A stretch of 64,000 nucleotides of DNA from Phallusia mammillata. Lineage: Eukaryota; Chordata; Ascidiacea; Phlebobranchia; Ascidiidae. The notes beneath the pieces were generated by a model. The model did no database searches. It saw only the letters and a list, made by a program, of their open reading frames with translations, and had not been told where the DNA came from. A program made the position numbers and the translations under genes. Shown one piece after another: positions 1 through 20,633 of this stretch (position 1 is its first letter; every line of letters begins with the position of its first letter). The stretch spans positions 1-64,000 of the forward strand of contig QLIY01000083.1 of NCBI GenBank assembly GCA_003260075.1, read 5' to 3'.

Positions 1-358
1 ACGTCTACATGACTTTATCTAGCATCTATAAAAAATTGTTATTAGCAATGTTCGCGTCATAAGGCTGTTAACACCCCTCTGCAAAAACTACCAAGCAATG
101 CACAAACACAAGTGGTATATGTTCTGTTGCCTGTATTATATTATTACACCATCTTTTGTTTGTGGTGCTCAGCAACATACAAAATGTTTTACACTTTGGG
201 GTCTAACAGGGTAAATACTGGGATTATAAAGTCAAATGATGCAGATGGCAGGTCTGCATAACTATATCTACCATCTGTGAAAGTTTCATCCAAATCTACC
301 AAAGATTTCATGCCGAAAGTGCATGGACAAAGTTCACCGGAAAAACAACAACAACAAT
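1..358. other. AT-rich flank, nothing recognised
   Basis: No open frame with protein-like composition, no RNA gene and no repeat end is visible here. It leads directly into the duplicated block that starts at 359. Confidence 0.5.
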
Positions 359-1276
359 GATATTAGAGATTTTGGGACTCCTGGTTCATCTGTTGTGAAA
401 AAATGTAATGACACCACATAAATACTCATTTTACCCATAATTGGAATGTTGTTTATTAAGTATTTATGAAAATAAAATTGGCAACACATATTTACAGGAA
501 CTTTCTTGGACTGATCATCGATTTCATGTGTCTGACAATCATGCATGCGACTGCTTCCAGCATTTTCCATAGTGTTTTATGTCACTGTCGTAGATGGTGT
601 CAATTTTGTTGTCATATACAAATATTTTTCATGTCACAATCACAATTAAAAACATTTTTATCATTTTATTCGCTGTAAAGGAGAACAAAAACAATAGATA
701 CTTATGTAACCATACAAAAAATTTCCTAAATTGTAAAATGTTCGGTATTTGTGTTTTAACAAAGCATTTATAAAGCGTTTTCTCAAAAGTGAAGGACAGC
801 AAAGACTGTGTATCAACATAGTTACACAAAACAAGTAAGATACATAACAACATTACATTAACACAATATTCCACTTCATACATTTTTTGTACATTTATAC
901 ACCAAATAACAAAATAAGAGTAAATATTGAGGCTTTGTGCTAANGATATTAGAGATTTTGGGACTCCTGGTTCATCTGTTGTGAAAAAATGTAATGACAC
1001 CACATAAATACTCATTTTACCCATAATTGGAATGTTGTTTATTAAGTATTTATGAAAATAAAATTGGCAACACATATTTACAGGAACTTTCTTGGACTGA
1101 TCATCGATTTCATGTGTCTGACAATCATGCATGCGACTGCTTCCAGCATTTTCCATAGTGTTTTATGTCACTGTCGTAGATGGTGTCAATTTTGTTGTCA
1201 TATACAAATATTTTTCATGTCACAATCACATTTTCAAACATTTTTAACATTTTATTCGCTGTAAAGGACAACAAAA

Positions 1277-1309
<33 letters not shown>

Positions 1310-1612
1310 CTGCCATCTATATGAATACATACTGATCTAACCATACAAAAAATTGTAAATTGTAAAATGTTTGGTATTTGTGTTTTAAGAAAGCATTTAT
1401 ACAGCACAAAAGTGTTTTTGAAAAGTGCAGGACAGCAAAGACTGTGTATCAACATAGTTACACAAAACAAATAAGATACACAACAACATTACATTAACAC
1501 AATATTCCACATTTTTTGTACATTTATACACCAAATAACAAAATAATACATCTACACCAAAATTTATACACCAAATAACAAAAAAAAGAGTAAATATTGA
1601 GGCTTTATGTTA
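359..1612. repeat. Tandem duplicated block split by an N
   Basis: Sequence 359-943 is repeated as 945-1612, with a single N at 944 as the junction. The copies share long identical stretches, including the open-frame remnants at 466-678 and 1052-1264. They differ by point changes and by an (AT)n expansion at 1279-1307 that only the second copy has. The N and the pattern match the poly-G junctions further right. I therefore read this as two unmerged allelic contig ends rather than a real tandem repeat. No coding potential is credible in either copy. Confidence 0.75.
1279..1307. repeat. (AT)n microsatellite
   Basis: About 29 bases of alternating AT are present in the second copy of the duplicated block and absent at the equivalent place in the first copy, so the locus is probably polymorphic. 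Confidence 0.9.
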
Positions 1613-2213
1613 ATAAAGCAACTACACTACAACTAGAATTTCAATCTGAGTTGGTTCCAGGGCTGCCACTTTTGTTTGAGTAAAAACATCTAGTTTTGCC
1701 TCAAAAAATATCTAGAAACATCTAGATTGAAAAACGAAACACCCAAACACGTATCCAAGCATAAAACAATCCATTTTATTGTAATATATTAGCCAAACAA
1801 CAACACATATGAAGTTTTTTTTATACAAATTGCTCTATATTAGATGTTTAAACAACATATTTCTTCCTTTTCATCAGTCTACGTTTTCTGATACAGTGAC
1901 AGCGTTGAAACTTTTGTATTAGCACGGTTCGTACAGTCTTTACAAATGGTAAAAACATATCTAGATCCCAAATTTTCCATCTAGGCTTAACCAAAACTAT
2001 CTAGGTTCCTCTTTCTGTGATGGCTGGTGGCTCTGTTCTTTTTAAATGTGACTTTTTCGCCAACCGTTGTGATAAAAACTTCGCTTGGTAAACGATTATA
2101 ATTATAACAAATTATAATAAATGATAAACCTTAATATTTGCTTAAAAACTTATTTATGTTAAATGAGGTTTATTTTCATGTGTCGCTACTTAGCATGCAG
2201 TGTTGAGGGTAGT
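1613..2213. other. Intergenic, recurrent ATCTAG motif
   Basis: No gene is visible. The hexamer-like motif CATCTAG or ATCTAG recurs about eight times between 1688 and 2005 on an AT-rich background. I cannot assign it to a known element. Confidence 0.4.
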
Positions 2214-2276
2214 AGCCCGGTGGGCATATTTCCAAAATGTAATCTATTTCGCATATGGGGCTTTTTTAACCAATCA
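2214..2276. repeat. Half copy of a foldback repeat
   Basis: This stretch is nearly the exact reverse complement of 5287-5348, the left arm of a foldback element. Shared key pieces are CGCATATGGGG and TTTCCAAAATGTAATC. It appears to be a one-armed or truncated copy of the same family. Confidence 0.7.
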
Positions 2277-2350
2277 CAGGTATCGTTTTCACCGCCGCTT
2301 CGTCAGTCCAAACCAATCAGAGAACACTTTGCCTTTGACCAATCACAGGA
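2269..2350. promoter_or_regulatory. Three CCAAT-type boxes in a cluster
   Basis: CCAATCA occurs at about 2270, 2313 and 2339, all in the same orientation; two copies share the longer CCAATCACAGG. Such clusters can bind NF-Y. Here the first box belongs to the foldback repeat family, so the cluster may simply be repeat-derived. No adjacent gene start supports a promoter. Confidence 0.2.
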
Positions 2351-2591
2351 CACGATGCGTGACAACCATGCAATCAACTTATTTTAAATTTTAAGTTCCG
2401 TTTCGCAGGTGTAGCTTTTTTATTAGCATTGCTTAGAGTTATGCCAGTTTAAGCATATGTATGTAGTTTTAATGGTAATAGCATTGTTTATAGTGATGCC
2501 AGTGTAAGCGTACTATGCGTGTAGTTTTAATAGTAATGGTAATTAAATTTAAAAAAACTGAACTTTAGTTGTTGTGTAGGCAAAACCATAG

Positions 2592-2872
2592 ACCTTTAAA
2601 GTTGCAGCTAAAACTCAAAAAATAGAAGCACAACATTTCGTAGAAGCACTTGCTGGATTGGTAGTAACAAAAGAAAGAACCGAAATGTTTTTTGGAGGAA
2701 AAAACTTCAGCAGAAGAATAGTCAAATTGGCTTGGATAGAGTGGACAGTCTTTCTGCAGATGTGAAATCTCTGATACAAGCTGGAATTCCAAGTTGTCTT
2801 TGTACCAGCAAAAATTTATCCAAATTTGACCTTGAATTTTTGTCAAAAAATTGGTTTGGTCAACCAATCTGA
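2592..2872 (+). pseudogene. Decayed coding fragment, unknown family
   Basis: A protein-like frame runs from 2592 (TFKVAAKTQKIEAQHFVEAL and following, rich in charged and aliphatic residues) to a TGA at 2763. At about 2729 the protein-like reading moves to another frame (LDRVDSLSADVKSLIQAGIP and following), which stops at 2872. The change looks like a one-base deletion. Neither half starts with a plausible Met. An AG lies just before 2592, so the left edge could be an old splice acceptor. I do not recognise the family; a broken gene copy or a transposon remnant are both possible. Confidence 0.3.
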
Positions 2873-2876
2873 CGAC

Positions 2877-4460
2877 TGGGGGTTGGTCCAAATTTTGACC
2901 GTGTATCAAGCCAAATTGGGGACAGCTATGTCAATGAAGTTAATTATTTGAGCCCTAATTTATACCGATTTAATTTCCAATAAATGTGTATCAAACATTT
3001 TCTAGTCCTAAAAAATTCCAACATAAAACCAGTGCAATTAAATTCAACACTCTATGCCTTGTATCTATAAATGTTTAAGTCAAACTTAACACCGAGGCAA
3101 CTTAACAAATGCAATCAAATAGGACCAAGTTGCTTGTAGCAGATAAAGAAGTGCAGTTGCCAACAACCACTCTTATCCAAAGCACACTATTTCAGGATTG
3201 AGTGCTGTATCATTGTAGGACATTTATTGTTGCCGCATGGAAGTATGCTTAAGCCTCAGCATTTTCGACGATGTTTGTGTCATTATTAATTTGATCATGA
3301 ACATATCATAACTCAATAGAACAATCTTCACAAGAGATTGTATATATTTATGTATATTTTCTGAAAAAAAGAACCTCTACATTGCCAAAACTATCAAACT
3401 TCGGAAAGGATAGACTACAGAAAAAGTCTGGCTGACCTGACACAAGCATTTCAAAATTTATGTGTAATGTATAATTGGGGTCTTAAAAAAGTTATTTCAG
3501 ATTGACGCAGTGCATTCCAGTGTGTCAGATTGACACAGTGCAATCCAAAAATGTTTTAATGTGTATGTATTGTCTCAAAAGATTATGAAAAGTATTGTTA
3601 CATTTTAAAGATCTGTTAACTTGTGAAACTAATATGTGCAACTTGTTTCATATTGGTGATAAAATGTGATTAATGTTTGTTTAATAAAAATGAAATGGTT
3701 TTGGATATTTGTGGAAAGAAAAGACAACAAATTAAAATTGACTGCTTGCTTATGGTTAAACACTATGCCTGCCTTTTTTAAAGTCATCATTATGCTTGCC
3801 ATTTTCCAGTTTATTAATTACACATATACGACCACAAGACTCACGAAGGCAGTGCAATTCGGGAGGCTTATACAGGACACTTTAACGGATACACTGCAGA
3901 AAATGAAAAATTTGGTGTACTAGGTAAATTGGTAGTGAACAAAAAGGTTTTTCAGGCCTAAATTTTTTTAATGACAACAAGGTCAAGGCAACCAGTAGTT
4001 TTGACACCAATATAAACAACACTAGTTTTTGACAAGGATATTAATGTGAGGTTTCCAACATGTTTATACAATCATACTATACCAAAATCTAAAATAGAAT
4101 GATGGTATTTCATTTTATTATTTCCAACTATTGACCACGAAAGCTTTCGTTTACACATTTTAAATATCTTTTACAGAACCTCAGGATTTGATACATGTGT
4201 TTTGCCCCACCATAACTTAAATGAGTGCTTTTTGGAAGGAGGTGCATAGGCAATTATTGTTCTGTACTTGCCAAAAACAATTTTAGGACAGATTGGAGAG
4301 GTCAACAAATCAACTGACATGGGCCTATATGCTATTAAAAAAAAATAGCACCCACAAACACTTGGTTACAAGAAAATAACACAGCATTTGAACTGGGTAT
4401 TTGTATAATCCAAAGGTTGTTAACAACAAAAGATGTCAACTCATTACAGAATTGATAGTA
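2877..4460. other. Intergenic, no gene seen
   Basis: AT-rich sequence with only short frames of biased composition, for example 3666-3923. No splice-site-bounded exon, RNA gene or repeat end was found. Confidence 0.5.
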
Positions 4461-4748
4461 CACTGCAAAAAATAATGGCTCACTATTGAGCCATAAGGAC
4501 CAACCTTTAACTGTACTGACTCATTTTTCCCTTATTTTTTGACTGGAAATGAGCCGAAACCATTTTTAATTTTCAGCCAACAAACTTTTAGTGTGAAAGT
4601 AGAAACATGGCTCATTACAAGCCGATACTGGATTGATATAAGCCATGTTTAAAAAGATTTTTAAAATGGGCCATTCCAAACCATTTTTGGCTTGAATTCA
4701 GCCTTTTTTATTTTTTGGCTTCATAGCTAGCTAATTTTTTTTGCAGTG
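4461..4748. mobile_element. MITE with CACTGC termini, TA target site
   Basis: The ends are inverted: CACTGCAAAAAA at the left and TTTTTTTGCAGTG at the right. The dinucleotide TA flanks both ends (4459-4460 and 4749-4750). The 288-bp interior is rich in GGCT and AGCC motifs that can pair with each other and has no coding potential. This fits a non-autonomous DNA transposon; the superfamily is not certain from the ends alone. Confidence 0.7.
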
Positions 4749-5286
4749 TAAGATTATACTGCTGATCACTGTAAACATTTTGGAAGTTTAAGCAGTATGT
4801 TGATTTCAGATATTTATGTCATTTAAAGTATGGTAAGTGATGGTGATTATAGGTCTCTATAGCCATACAGCCTTTTAAAAGTAGCTTTAAATATAAAAGA
4901 CCAGCCCTCATTGTTGCCATTACATGCAAGCATTGCATTTTAGTAAACATGAACACTTCTATCTTGCTGCTTGCTTTCACGATGCGATGGTATCTAAAAC
5001 AAAATTGCATATATTTCTCTGAAAGTAGCCTGTGTGCTGCTGTGCATAATATCAGTAATTTTACAAAGAGAAAAATATAATCAGTCTAGTTTATTGCAAT
5101 ACATTATATACTGGTCATTACCTGCACTTTTGTACTGAATGCTTCCATTTTCGCCATATTTTCAAAATAAAATATTATTTTGACTTGAAAAAGCAGTGAC
5201 GACCTTACAACATCAAAAATACGCAAAGTAAACCACTACGCAACGGCCTACGTGACGTAACGAAAGTCCGCAAAAATCCGTCCCTC

Positions 5287-5400
5287 TGATTGGTTAAAAA
5301 AGCCCCATATGCGAAATAGATTACATTTTGGAAATATGCGCCCGGTGGCATAATTTCAAAATCTATTCTATTTCGGCAACGGGGTCTTTTTGACCAATCA
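5287..5400. mobile_element. Foldback (palindromic) repeat element
   Basis: Two imperfect inverted arms, about 5287-5343 and 5345-5400, both begin at the outside with TGATTGG (read inward) and contain CGAAATAGA. Almost no spacer separates them, so a single strand can form a long hairpin. A second, one-armed copy lies at 2214-2276. No coding content. Confidence 0.7.
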
Positions 5401-6090
5401 CAAGGGCGGAATTTCGCGGTATTTCGTTAAGTCATGTTTGCTGTTGTAAAGAGGTTTCTTTTGCTGGAACCATATCAGTACAATAAAAGTGCAGATAATG
5501 ACTACAATGCAATACATGGTAGTAAATTAGATGAATGTTATTTTTATCTGCATAAATTAAGTGGGTTAGCAATCAGCAAGCTTACAGCAAAATATATGCC
5601 TATATGAGTTTTTAGAGAGCAATGCATTACGGAACGACAATGAAGGCTGGTCTTTTGATGAAATGTTAACCTTAAAATGCAACACTACATTTCGCTTAAG
5701 ATTACGGCCACTGACTTACCACAGTTTGAACGAATCGCCCCTTCGCTCGAGCATGTGAGCCTGAATAGGCTAAGCAGAAATTTTCCACCTTGGCCCATTT
5801 AGGTGATAGGTGACAATTTTTAATACCTTTCCAGCCACAATAAAGTGGTTTCTTTAATTTGCGCCACCCAAACATTTACTCCCAAGTCTGCAGACAAGTA
5901 CAGTTGCCTCTTGCCAACAATGAACAACAGACTTGCGTTTGTGACGACTGACACGAGCTTGTATTGCGTAAACTCGAAATGCAGATGCCGGCTAGGCAAG
6001 TTACATGAAAGAATGCTGTTCGTCTGACAAATAATTACCGTCAAAAGAAATTTGGCTTTTATAAATCATCATCCAACAAAAACTAGTACC

Positions 6091-6362
6091 GTATTTACTC
6101 GATTGTAAGCCGCATGTTGAAGTGTTAAAAAAATAATGTAAGCCGCCCTCGATTGTAAGCCGCACGCTGGAATTTTAGATACGATTGTTTGTTAATACAG
6201 CATATCGACGTATAATCTGTACACGCATACATGTTTTGAACCCCAAATAATTTTAAATGTTGGTGTGTAGAAATAATTTCGGTATAAAATTAAAATGTAA
6301 GCCGCCCTCGATTATAAGCCGCACAAACGGCAGCTAAAATACAATTACAATCGAGTAAATAC
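6091..6362. mobile_element. MITE with GTATTTACTCGATTGTAA termini
   Basis: The left end GTATTTACTCGATTGTAA is matched by its reverse complement at 6345-6362. Inside, the phrase GTAAGCCGC followed by CTCGATTGTAAGCC or CTCGATTATAAGCC is repeated near both ends, giving sub-terminal repeats. The element is 272 bp and non-coding. A clear target-site duplication was not resolved. Confidence 0.7.
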
Positions 6363-6810
6363 ATTAGCTCAAAATTATTGAATCGTTATGAAAATGGGTA
6401 AAGTTTAGCAGAGCAGCAGCTCCGCAGCAAAACTGGTGAAAATTCGTTGTTTATTTTTGTTGTTTTATTTACTGACAGTCTGTTTCTTGCGGGCGCATCA
6501 ATCGTTAAATATGCTTGTTTATCAAAAGTCAATCAGTCCGCGTAGAAAAGTCGTTCCGTCTTTCCGCGCAATTGTTTGACGAAAAAAGTCCCCTGCGCGC
6601 GCAAAAAAACTTTCCAATCAATGTATCTAAGTGCTAACACTGCTAACTGATTCGAATAGTATACTAGATTTTTTTCACAGAACTTTGCATAACTCCTTAT
6701 CCTTAACATTGTTTGACATCAAGACAGCTAGCTTAATGTTGATATTCATTTTTTTTAAAGTATGCAGAGTTGATTACAAGTTACCTGTGATACTGATATT
6801 CAATTAAAAA
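6363..6810. promoter_or_regulatory. 5' region of the four-TM gene
   Basis: The sequence holds no open frame. A pyrimidine-rich tract ending in TATGCAG at 6767, 44 bases before the ATG, looks like a 3' splice site in the 5' UTR. It could serve SL trans-splicing or a non-coding first exon. No TATA box is obvious. Confidence 0.3.
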
Positions 6811-7617
6811 ATGATTTCCTCTGATCAGGAGCCAATGCTTGGACATGGAAGTGTTGATGCCACTATCAACAAAAGTTTTGCACATGCAAAAGTCAAAATG
6901 TTATCAATTGCTGAGTTGGTTCTTGCCTGCATAAGTTTTGTTGCTGGCATTGGTTTTATTGTGATTGGAATACTTCAGAATCAGAATCATTATTATTACT
7001 ATTGTGGTAACATTAATCCAGCATTTATGGCACCTGGAATTTGGTGTGGTTTGCTGTATGGAGCTGCTGCTATTGTTGGGTTAAAGGCAGCCAAGCATAG
7101 AAGCACTTGTTTGATTGTTACTCTTATGGTTTTGGCCATCACTGGAGCTGTTTTTGCTGGTTTTCAATTACTTGTTGGTATTTTGGGTGCAGCTGGTTGT
7201 TCTTCTGGTTACTTTCGCTTTCTGATGCTGGCATTTAACATCCTTCTAGCTGTTATTGGTCTTGTTCAAATGATTCTTTTGATCTACTCTTCCACCCTGA
7301 CATGCTGCAGCACATGCTGTGACCAATCTCCAGATTACTTGGCTGAAATCATTGAAAAGCGTCAACCTAGACCAGAGCCTGTTCATGCTCAACAGCCTCA
7401 ACCAATGATGCATGGAGGTCAGATTATGTATGCTCAAAGTGGTTCTGGATCTGGCATGAAGCCATTTCTGCTTGTTCCTCTCAACCAGCCTGGTGTGGCC
7501 CCCAATGTGCAACCAGCAGTTGGTCAAATGTTTTATCCCACCCCCCATGCAGTGGTTCAAAATGTTGCAGAGCCAAATATCAAAGACCAAGATGACCAGC
7601 CATTGATTCAGGCCTAA
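6811..7617 (+). CDS. MS4A/CD20-like four-transmembrane protein
   Basis: Intronless frame of 268 aa. Four hydrophobic segments lie at about residues 30-55, 72-94, 99-125 and 136-162, with short loops, a cytosolic N-terminus of about 29 residues and a long Pro/Gln-rich C-terminal tail (about 171-268). A cysteine cluster CCSTCC directly after the fourth segment is a likely palmitoylation site. Layout and length fit the MS4A/CD20-like family of membrane proteins. I see no single diagnostic motif, so another tetraspanning family is possible. The start at 6811 is the first Met and precedes the first membrane segment. The C-terminal half of the minus-strand frame at 7246-7590 is only its shadow. No AATAAA is present between the stop codon and the glycerol kinase start about 560 bases downstream on the same strand. 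Confidence 0.65.
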   Translation: MISSDQEPMLGHGSVDATINKSFAHAKVKMLSIAELVLACISFVAGIGFIVIGILQNQNHYYYYCGNINPAFMAPGIWCGLLYGAAAIVGLKAAKHRSTCLIVTLMVLAITGAVFAGFQLLVGILGAAGCSSGYFRFLMLAFNILLAVIGLVQMILLIYSSTLTCCSTCCDQSPDYLAEIIEKRQPRPEPVHAQQPQPMMHGGQIMYAQSGSGSGMKPFLLVPLNQPGVAPNVQPAVGQMFYPTPHAVVQNVAEPNIKDQDDQPLIQA

Positions 7618-8118
7618 ACCATCCTACTTAATGGTTGCACTTTACTAACCATTGTAACTGCTTGCTTTTTATTTGTGTTTGTTAGCAATGTTGTTTAATG
7701 TCAATAATCACTAAAAATGTAATGGACTTTTTAGTTTGACTAAATTGTGAGGTTGAAGTTTTCAGCGTAAACACCAAACAGTTCATTTTATTAACAATGA
7801 TTTTTTGTGTCTGAACTACAGTTTTTGTATTTTATTAAGTTCTGTTGTGGATTACAAGTTCATTGTGTTTGTCCAACCAAATGTCATAAAGTGACCAACT
7901 CAATCATTTTATATTTCTCGTTTCATAGTACACATATTATAATCTTTCAAAAAAATCTAAGCAATTTTGACATACCTTGTGGTGCATATATTTTTTGATC
8001 ATATAGTAAAAAAAATGCAAGTGTCTGTAAAATTTAAGCTTCGTATGATGTTAAATCATTGTTAAGCAAAATCTCAATATAAATGCAATAATTTTATTTG
8101 TCATGTGTATAAACTGTA

Positions 8119-8135
8119 TTGCGCTTTTTGTACAG
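8119..8135 (+). promoter_or_regulatory. Candidate trans-splice acceptor before glycerol kinase
   Basis: A tract ending in TTTTTGTACAG at 8135 lies 41 bases before the ATG of the first exon 1 copy and is conserved before the second copy (9374). It is a good 3' splice site with no visible upstream exon, so it may accept the spliced leader. This is inference. Confidence 0.3.
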
Positions 8136-8176
8136 ACATGTCAGACAAAAGATAGGTGTTTGTTAATCAGGAAAAA

Positions 8177-8239
8177 ATGGAAGATAACTTAAATCTGGTT
8201 GGTGCTGTGGATCAAGGAACAAGCAGCACAAGATTTTTG
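8177..8239 (+). pseudogene. Extra copy of glycerol kinase exon 1
   Basis: This codes for the same 21 residues as exon 1 at 9416-9478 (starting MEDNLNLVGAVDQG) and has a GTAATT donor. It belongs to the first allelic copy, which is cut off inside exon 2 at 8873 by poly-G. It is probably the other haplotype's exon 1, not a second promoter or gene. Confidence 0.8.
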
Positions 8240-9415
8240 GTAATTATGGAGTCTATTTTAGATTTGATTGATAAATTTAGATAAAGCTTAGCCCTGCTTG
8301 TATATATGATCAAGCGGTTCAATGGGTTGTTTCAGTTTTGTAAATGTTGTTTACGGTGGTAACCAACTTGTTATGGATGGTGCTTATAGACTTTTGGGGG
8401 TGTCAAGTGTGTGGGGACATCAATACTCACTTTGGATACTGACTGGTGGAGTCTTAAACATTGGTCTTTTACTGTTGGCTAATTTAAGTTTGATTTACAA
8501 TTAGTGGGATTGTGGAACTCCCTGAACTTGTCTCACTAAAGTAATTTAAAATTTTTAACAGTTACTGATTTTGTGAAAGGAGATGTGTGTTGACTGTTTT
8601 ATCTTGCTATATAGCTTCACCAGTTATTTCTCTAGTTACCATATGTGGTCAAAAAAAAGGTCAAACTTTGTTCAGATTAGAGTAAATAGGATGTTTCTGA
8701 TTTTAAAATAAATTTTTGGTATCAGAAACATTAGCAACTATAAAAAAATCCAGTAAAGTAATGTGGTAAGAAGAAATCCCTATATGAAATATATATCATG
8801 GTGTATGTTAAACTGTAACATGGTGAAAGTTTGAAACCTTGTGATTGTTGTTTAGGTATTCAATGCCAAAACAGGGGGGGGGGGTTAATGGTTGCACTTT
8901 ACTAACCATTGTAAATGCTTTCTTTTTATTTGTGTTCATTAGCAATGTCATTTAACTCCAATAATCATTAAAATTGTAATTGAATTGAGTTTTTTAGGTG
9001 TACACAAAACAGTTCATTTTATTAACAACATTTGTTTGTATATTTTTTGTGTCTGAACTACAGTTTGGGTATTTTATTAAGTTCTGTTGTGGATTACAAG
9101 TTCATTGTGTTTGTCCAATTAAATGTCATAAAAGTGACCAACTCAATCATTTTATATTTCTCGTTTCATAGTTACACATATTATATTGTTTCAAAAAACT
9201 AAGCAATTTTGACATACCTTGTGGTGCATATATTTTATTTTCATGTGGTAAAAAATGCAAGTATCTGTAAAATTAAAGCTTCACATGATGTTAAATCATT
9301 GTTAAGCAAAATCTCAATTTAAATGCAATAATTTTATTTGTCATGTGTATAAACTGTATTGCGCTTTTTGTACAGACATGTCAGACAAAAGATAGGTGTT
9401 TGTTAATCAGGAAAA

Positions 9416-18214
<8,799 letters not shown>

Positions 18215-18360
18215 GCGTGACGTCATACCTACCTTTTATTACCTCATAACGGCAGCGGTCTGCAGTGAAATTTTTTTCTTTTGCGCTCTAAGCGGTCTTT
18301 GTTAGTGGTTGATTTTTTTTGCATGTTGTTTTACAGTGTTTTTTTTCTTCCCTAAAGTGT

Positions 18361-19142
18361 TATACGCGCAACTGCAGCAACGCAATGAAAAGAAGCTTTT
18401 TTATCAATAACTAATTTGGCTTGTACGAACCTAACTCCGCTTTAATAGTAGCAAAAAATACACAAGCGGCAAAAAAGCATTTCCTCATAAACAAGTGGTC
18501 TTAACACATCAACGGTGCAATAACGGTCAGACCCTTCTGGTTTGCGACCAGTACATTTCGAAAAACTTTATCAAGATGTAACACTTTGTGTAAAGTGATT
18601 TTTCTCGCAAACTCTAGTTTAATCGACTTTATTTTTTATCCACCCCAGTATATTTTGTTGCTTTACTTGGCGTGTTGCTACAATCATTTACATAAAGGCT
18701 ATAGCATGAACCCCTTGGTTTATAAGTTCTATCAATGAAACAGTATGAGTGTATGTACAATATAGGCAGTGGGGGGGGGGGGTATACGCGTAACTGCAGC
18801 AATGCAATAAAAGGAAGCTTTTTTATCAATAATTAATTTGGCTTGTACAAAACTAACTCCGCTTTGGTATTAGCAAAAAATACACAACCGGCAAAAGGCA
18901 TTTCTGATAAACAAGTGATCTTACACAAGGTGCAATAACGGTCAGACCCTTATGGTTTGCAAACCTTACATTGTGAGAAACTTTTGCGTAATGCCATTCT
19001 TTTTATTTACCCCAGTATGTTTTATTGCTGTTACTTGGCGTGTTGCTACAATCATTTACATAAGGCTATAGCATGAACCCCTTGGTTTATAAATTTTAAC
19101 ATTGTTATCAGTGAAACAGTATGAGTGCATATACAATATAGG
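18361..19142. repeat. Allelic duplication, poly-G 18771-18782
   Basis: The region downstream of the glycerol kinase stop occurs twice (18361-18770 and 18783-19142). The left copy is cut at the first bases of the hAT MITE that follows in the right copy. Only the right copy contains an AATAAA-like signal (near 18806). Confidence 0.8.
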
Positions 19143-19320
19143 CAGTGGTGGGATTCAGCCGATTCGCACCGGTTCTAGAACCGTCTCACAAAATTTTATG
19201 AGGTCAGCGAACCGGTTAGCATTACTGGTTACTGTCAATGGTGGTACTGGTACTGAACCGGCTGAAAAATGTGACTTTCGTAATAGACCCGACTGACAAC
19301 AAAAATGAATCCCACCACTG
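19143..19320. mobile_element. hAT MITE, CAGTGGTGGGATTC termini
   Basis: 178 bp with inverted ends CAGTGGTGGGATTC and GAATCCCACCACTG and a perfect 8-bp target duplication AATATAGG (19135-19142 and 19321-19328). The interior has paired ACCGG-rich motifs. A related copy in opposite orientation lies at 32205-32377. No transposase. Confidence 0.9.
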
Positions 19321-20290
19321 AATATAGGTATATGTGATACTTTATAATCCGAAGCCATTAACAACACAGTTTTTTTTTCGTTACATGTTCAGCCGCAGAG
19401 TGACGGGTGTTGGCGCTAGGGAGCAATGGTAGACAGCGAACAAATTAAATTAGAGTGTTACTATACTAATTGCACGCTAATAACCAAAACTGCCCCTTTT
19501 CGCGGCAGAATAATTTTTCACTTTTCATATAGTGCTCTGCCTAATGCTGCCACCCTTCACTAATTTAGTCGGCAATTACACTTTCTAATTTGTTTTTTTA
19601 CACAACTTTTCAATTCAAGAGCTCGTTATGATGCAAACGTAAGCTTCTACTTTGTCTTATGTTAAGGTTTGTGCAAACTAAAATTGCCGCTGTTACTAAT
19701 GGGGGGGGGGATTTGTTTTTTACACAACTTTTCAATTCAAGAGCTCGTTATGATGCAAACGTATGCTTTTACTGTGTCTTATGTTAAGGTTTGTGCAAAC
19801 TAAAATTGCCGCTGTTACTAATGGGGGGGGGGTGGTACTGGTACTGAACCGGCTGAAAAATGTGACTTTCGTAATAGACCCGACTGACAACAAAAATGAA
19901 TCCCACCACTGAATATAGGTATATGTGATACTTTATAATCCGAACCATCAACAACACAGTTTTTTTTCGTTACATGTTCAGCCGCAGAGTGACGGGTGTT
20001 GGCGCTAGGGAGCAATGGTAGACAGCGAACAAATTAAATTAGAGTGTTACTATACTAATTGCACGCTAATAACCAAAACTGCCCCTTTTCGCGGCAGAAT
20101 AATTTTTCACTTTTCATATAGTGCTCTGCCTAATGCTGCCACCCTTCACTAATTTAGTCGGCAATTACACTTTCTAATTTGTTTTTTTACACAACTTTTC
20201 AATTCAAGAGCTCGTTATGATGCAAACGTAAGCTTCTACTTTGTCTTATGTTAAGGTTTGTGCAAACTAAAATTGCCGCTGTTACTAATA
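19243..20290. repeat. Triplicated block, poly-G 19701-19710 and 19823-19832
   Basis: 19243-19700 is repeated almost unchanged as 19833-20290. A third partial copy (19711-19822) is caught between two ten-G runs. Copy number here is almost certainly an assembly effect. The content is non-coding and includes the right half of the hAT MITE. Confidence 0.8.
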
Positions 20291-20363
20291 TAAGATTCGT
20301 GTTTTTCCAAAGCCAAATTTTTATGCAATCGCCACATGGCAAAGCATGCATGTCGTAATCAAG

Positions 20364-20633
20364 TAAACGCCTGTATATGTTGACATATAAGACACAAAAT
20401 TTTTCACACTACCTCTTGCAAGCAAACGATCTAAAGTTTTTTTTTGTGCTTTTACATCGCTACACATATCCAATACACGTCGACATTGCAAAGGGGGGGG
20501 GGCAAACGCCTATATATGTTGACATATAAGACACAAAATTGTTCACACTACCTCTTGCAAGCAAACGATCTAAAGTTTTTTTTTGTGTGCTTTTACATCG
20601 CTACACATATCCAATACACGTCGACATTGCAAA
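20364..20633. repeat. Allelic duplication, poly-G 20493-20502
   Basis: 20364-20492 and 20503-20633 are near-identical copies around ten G. No gene content. Confidence 0.8.

Noticed and set aside
1658-2030. Possible hAT element beginning CAGGGCTGCCAC
   Set aside because: The right end is not a convincing inverted match and the flanking 8-mers do not agree.
7246-7590. 114-aa minus-strand frame
   Set aside because: Antisense shadow of the four-transmembrane gene.
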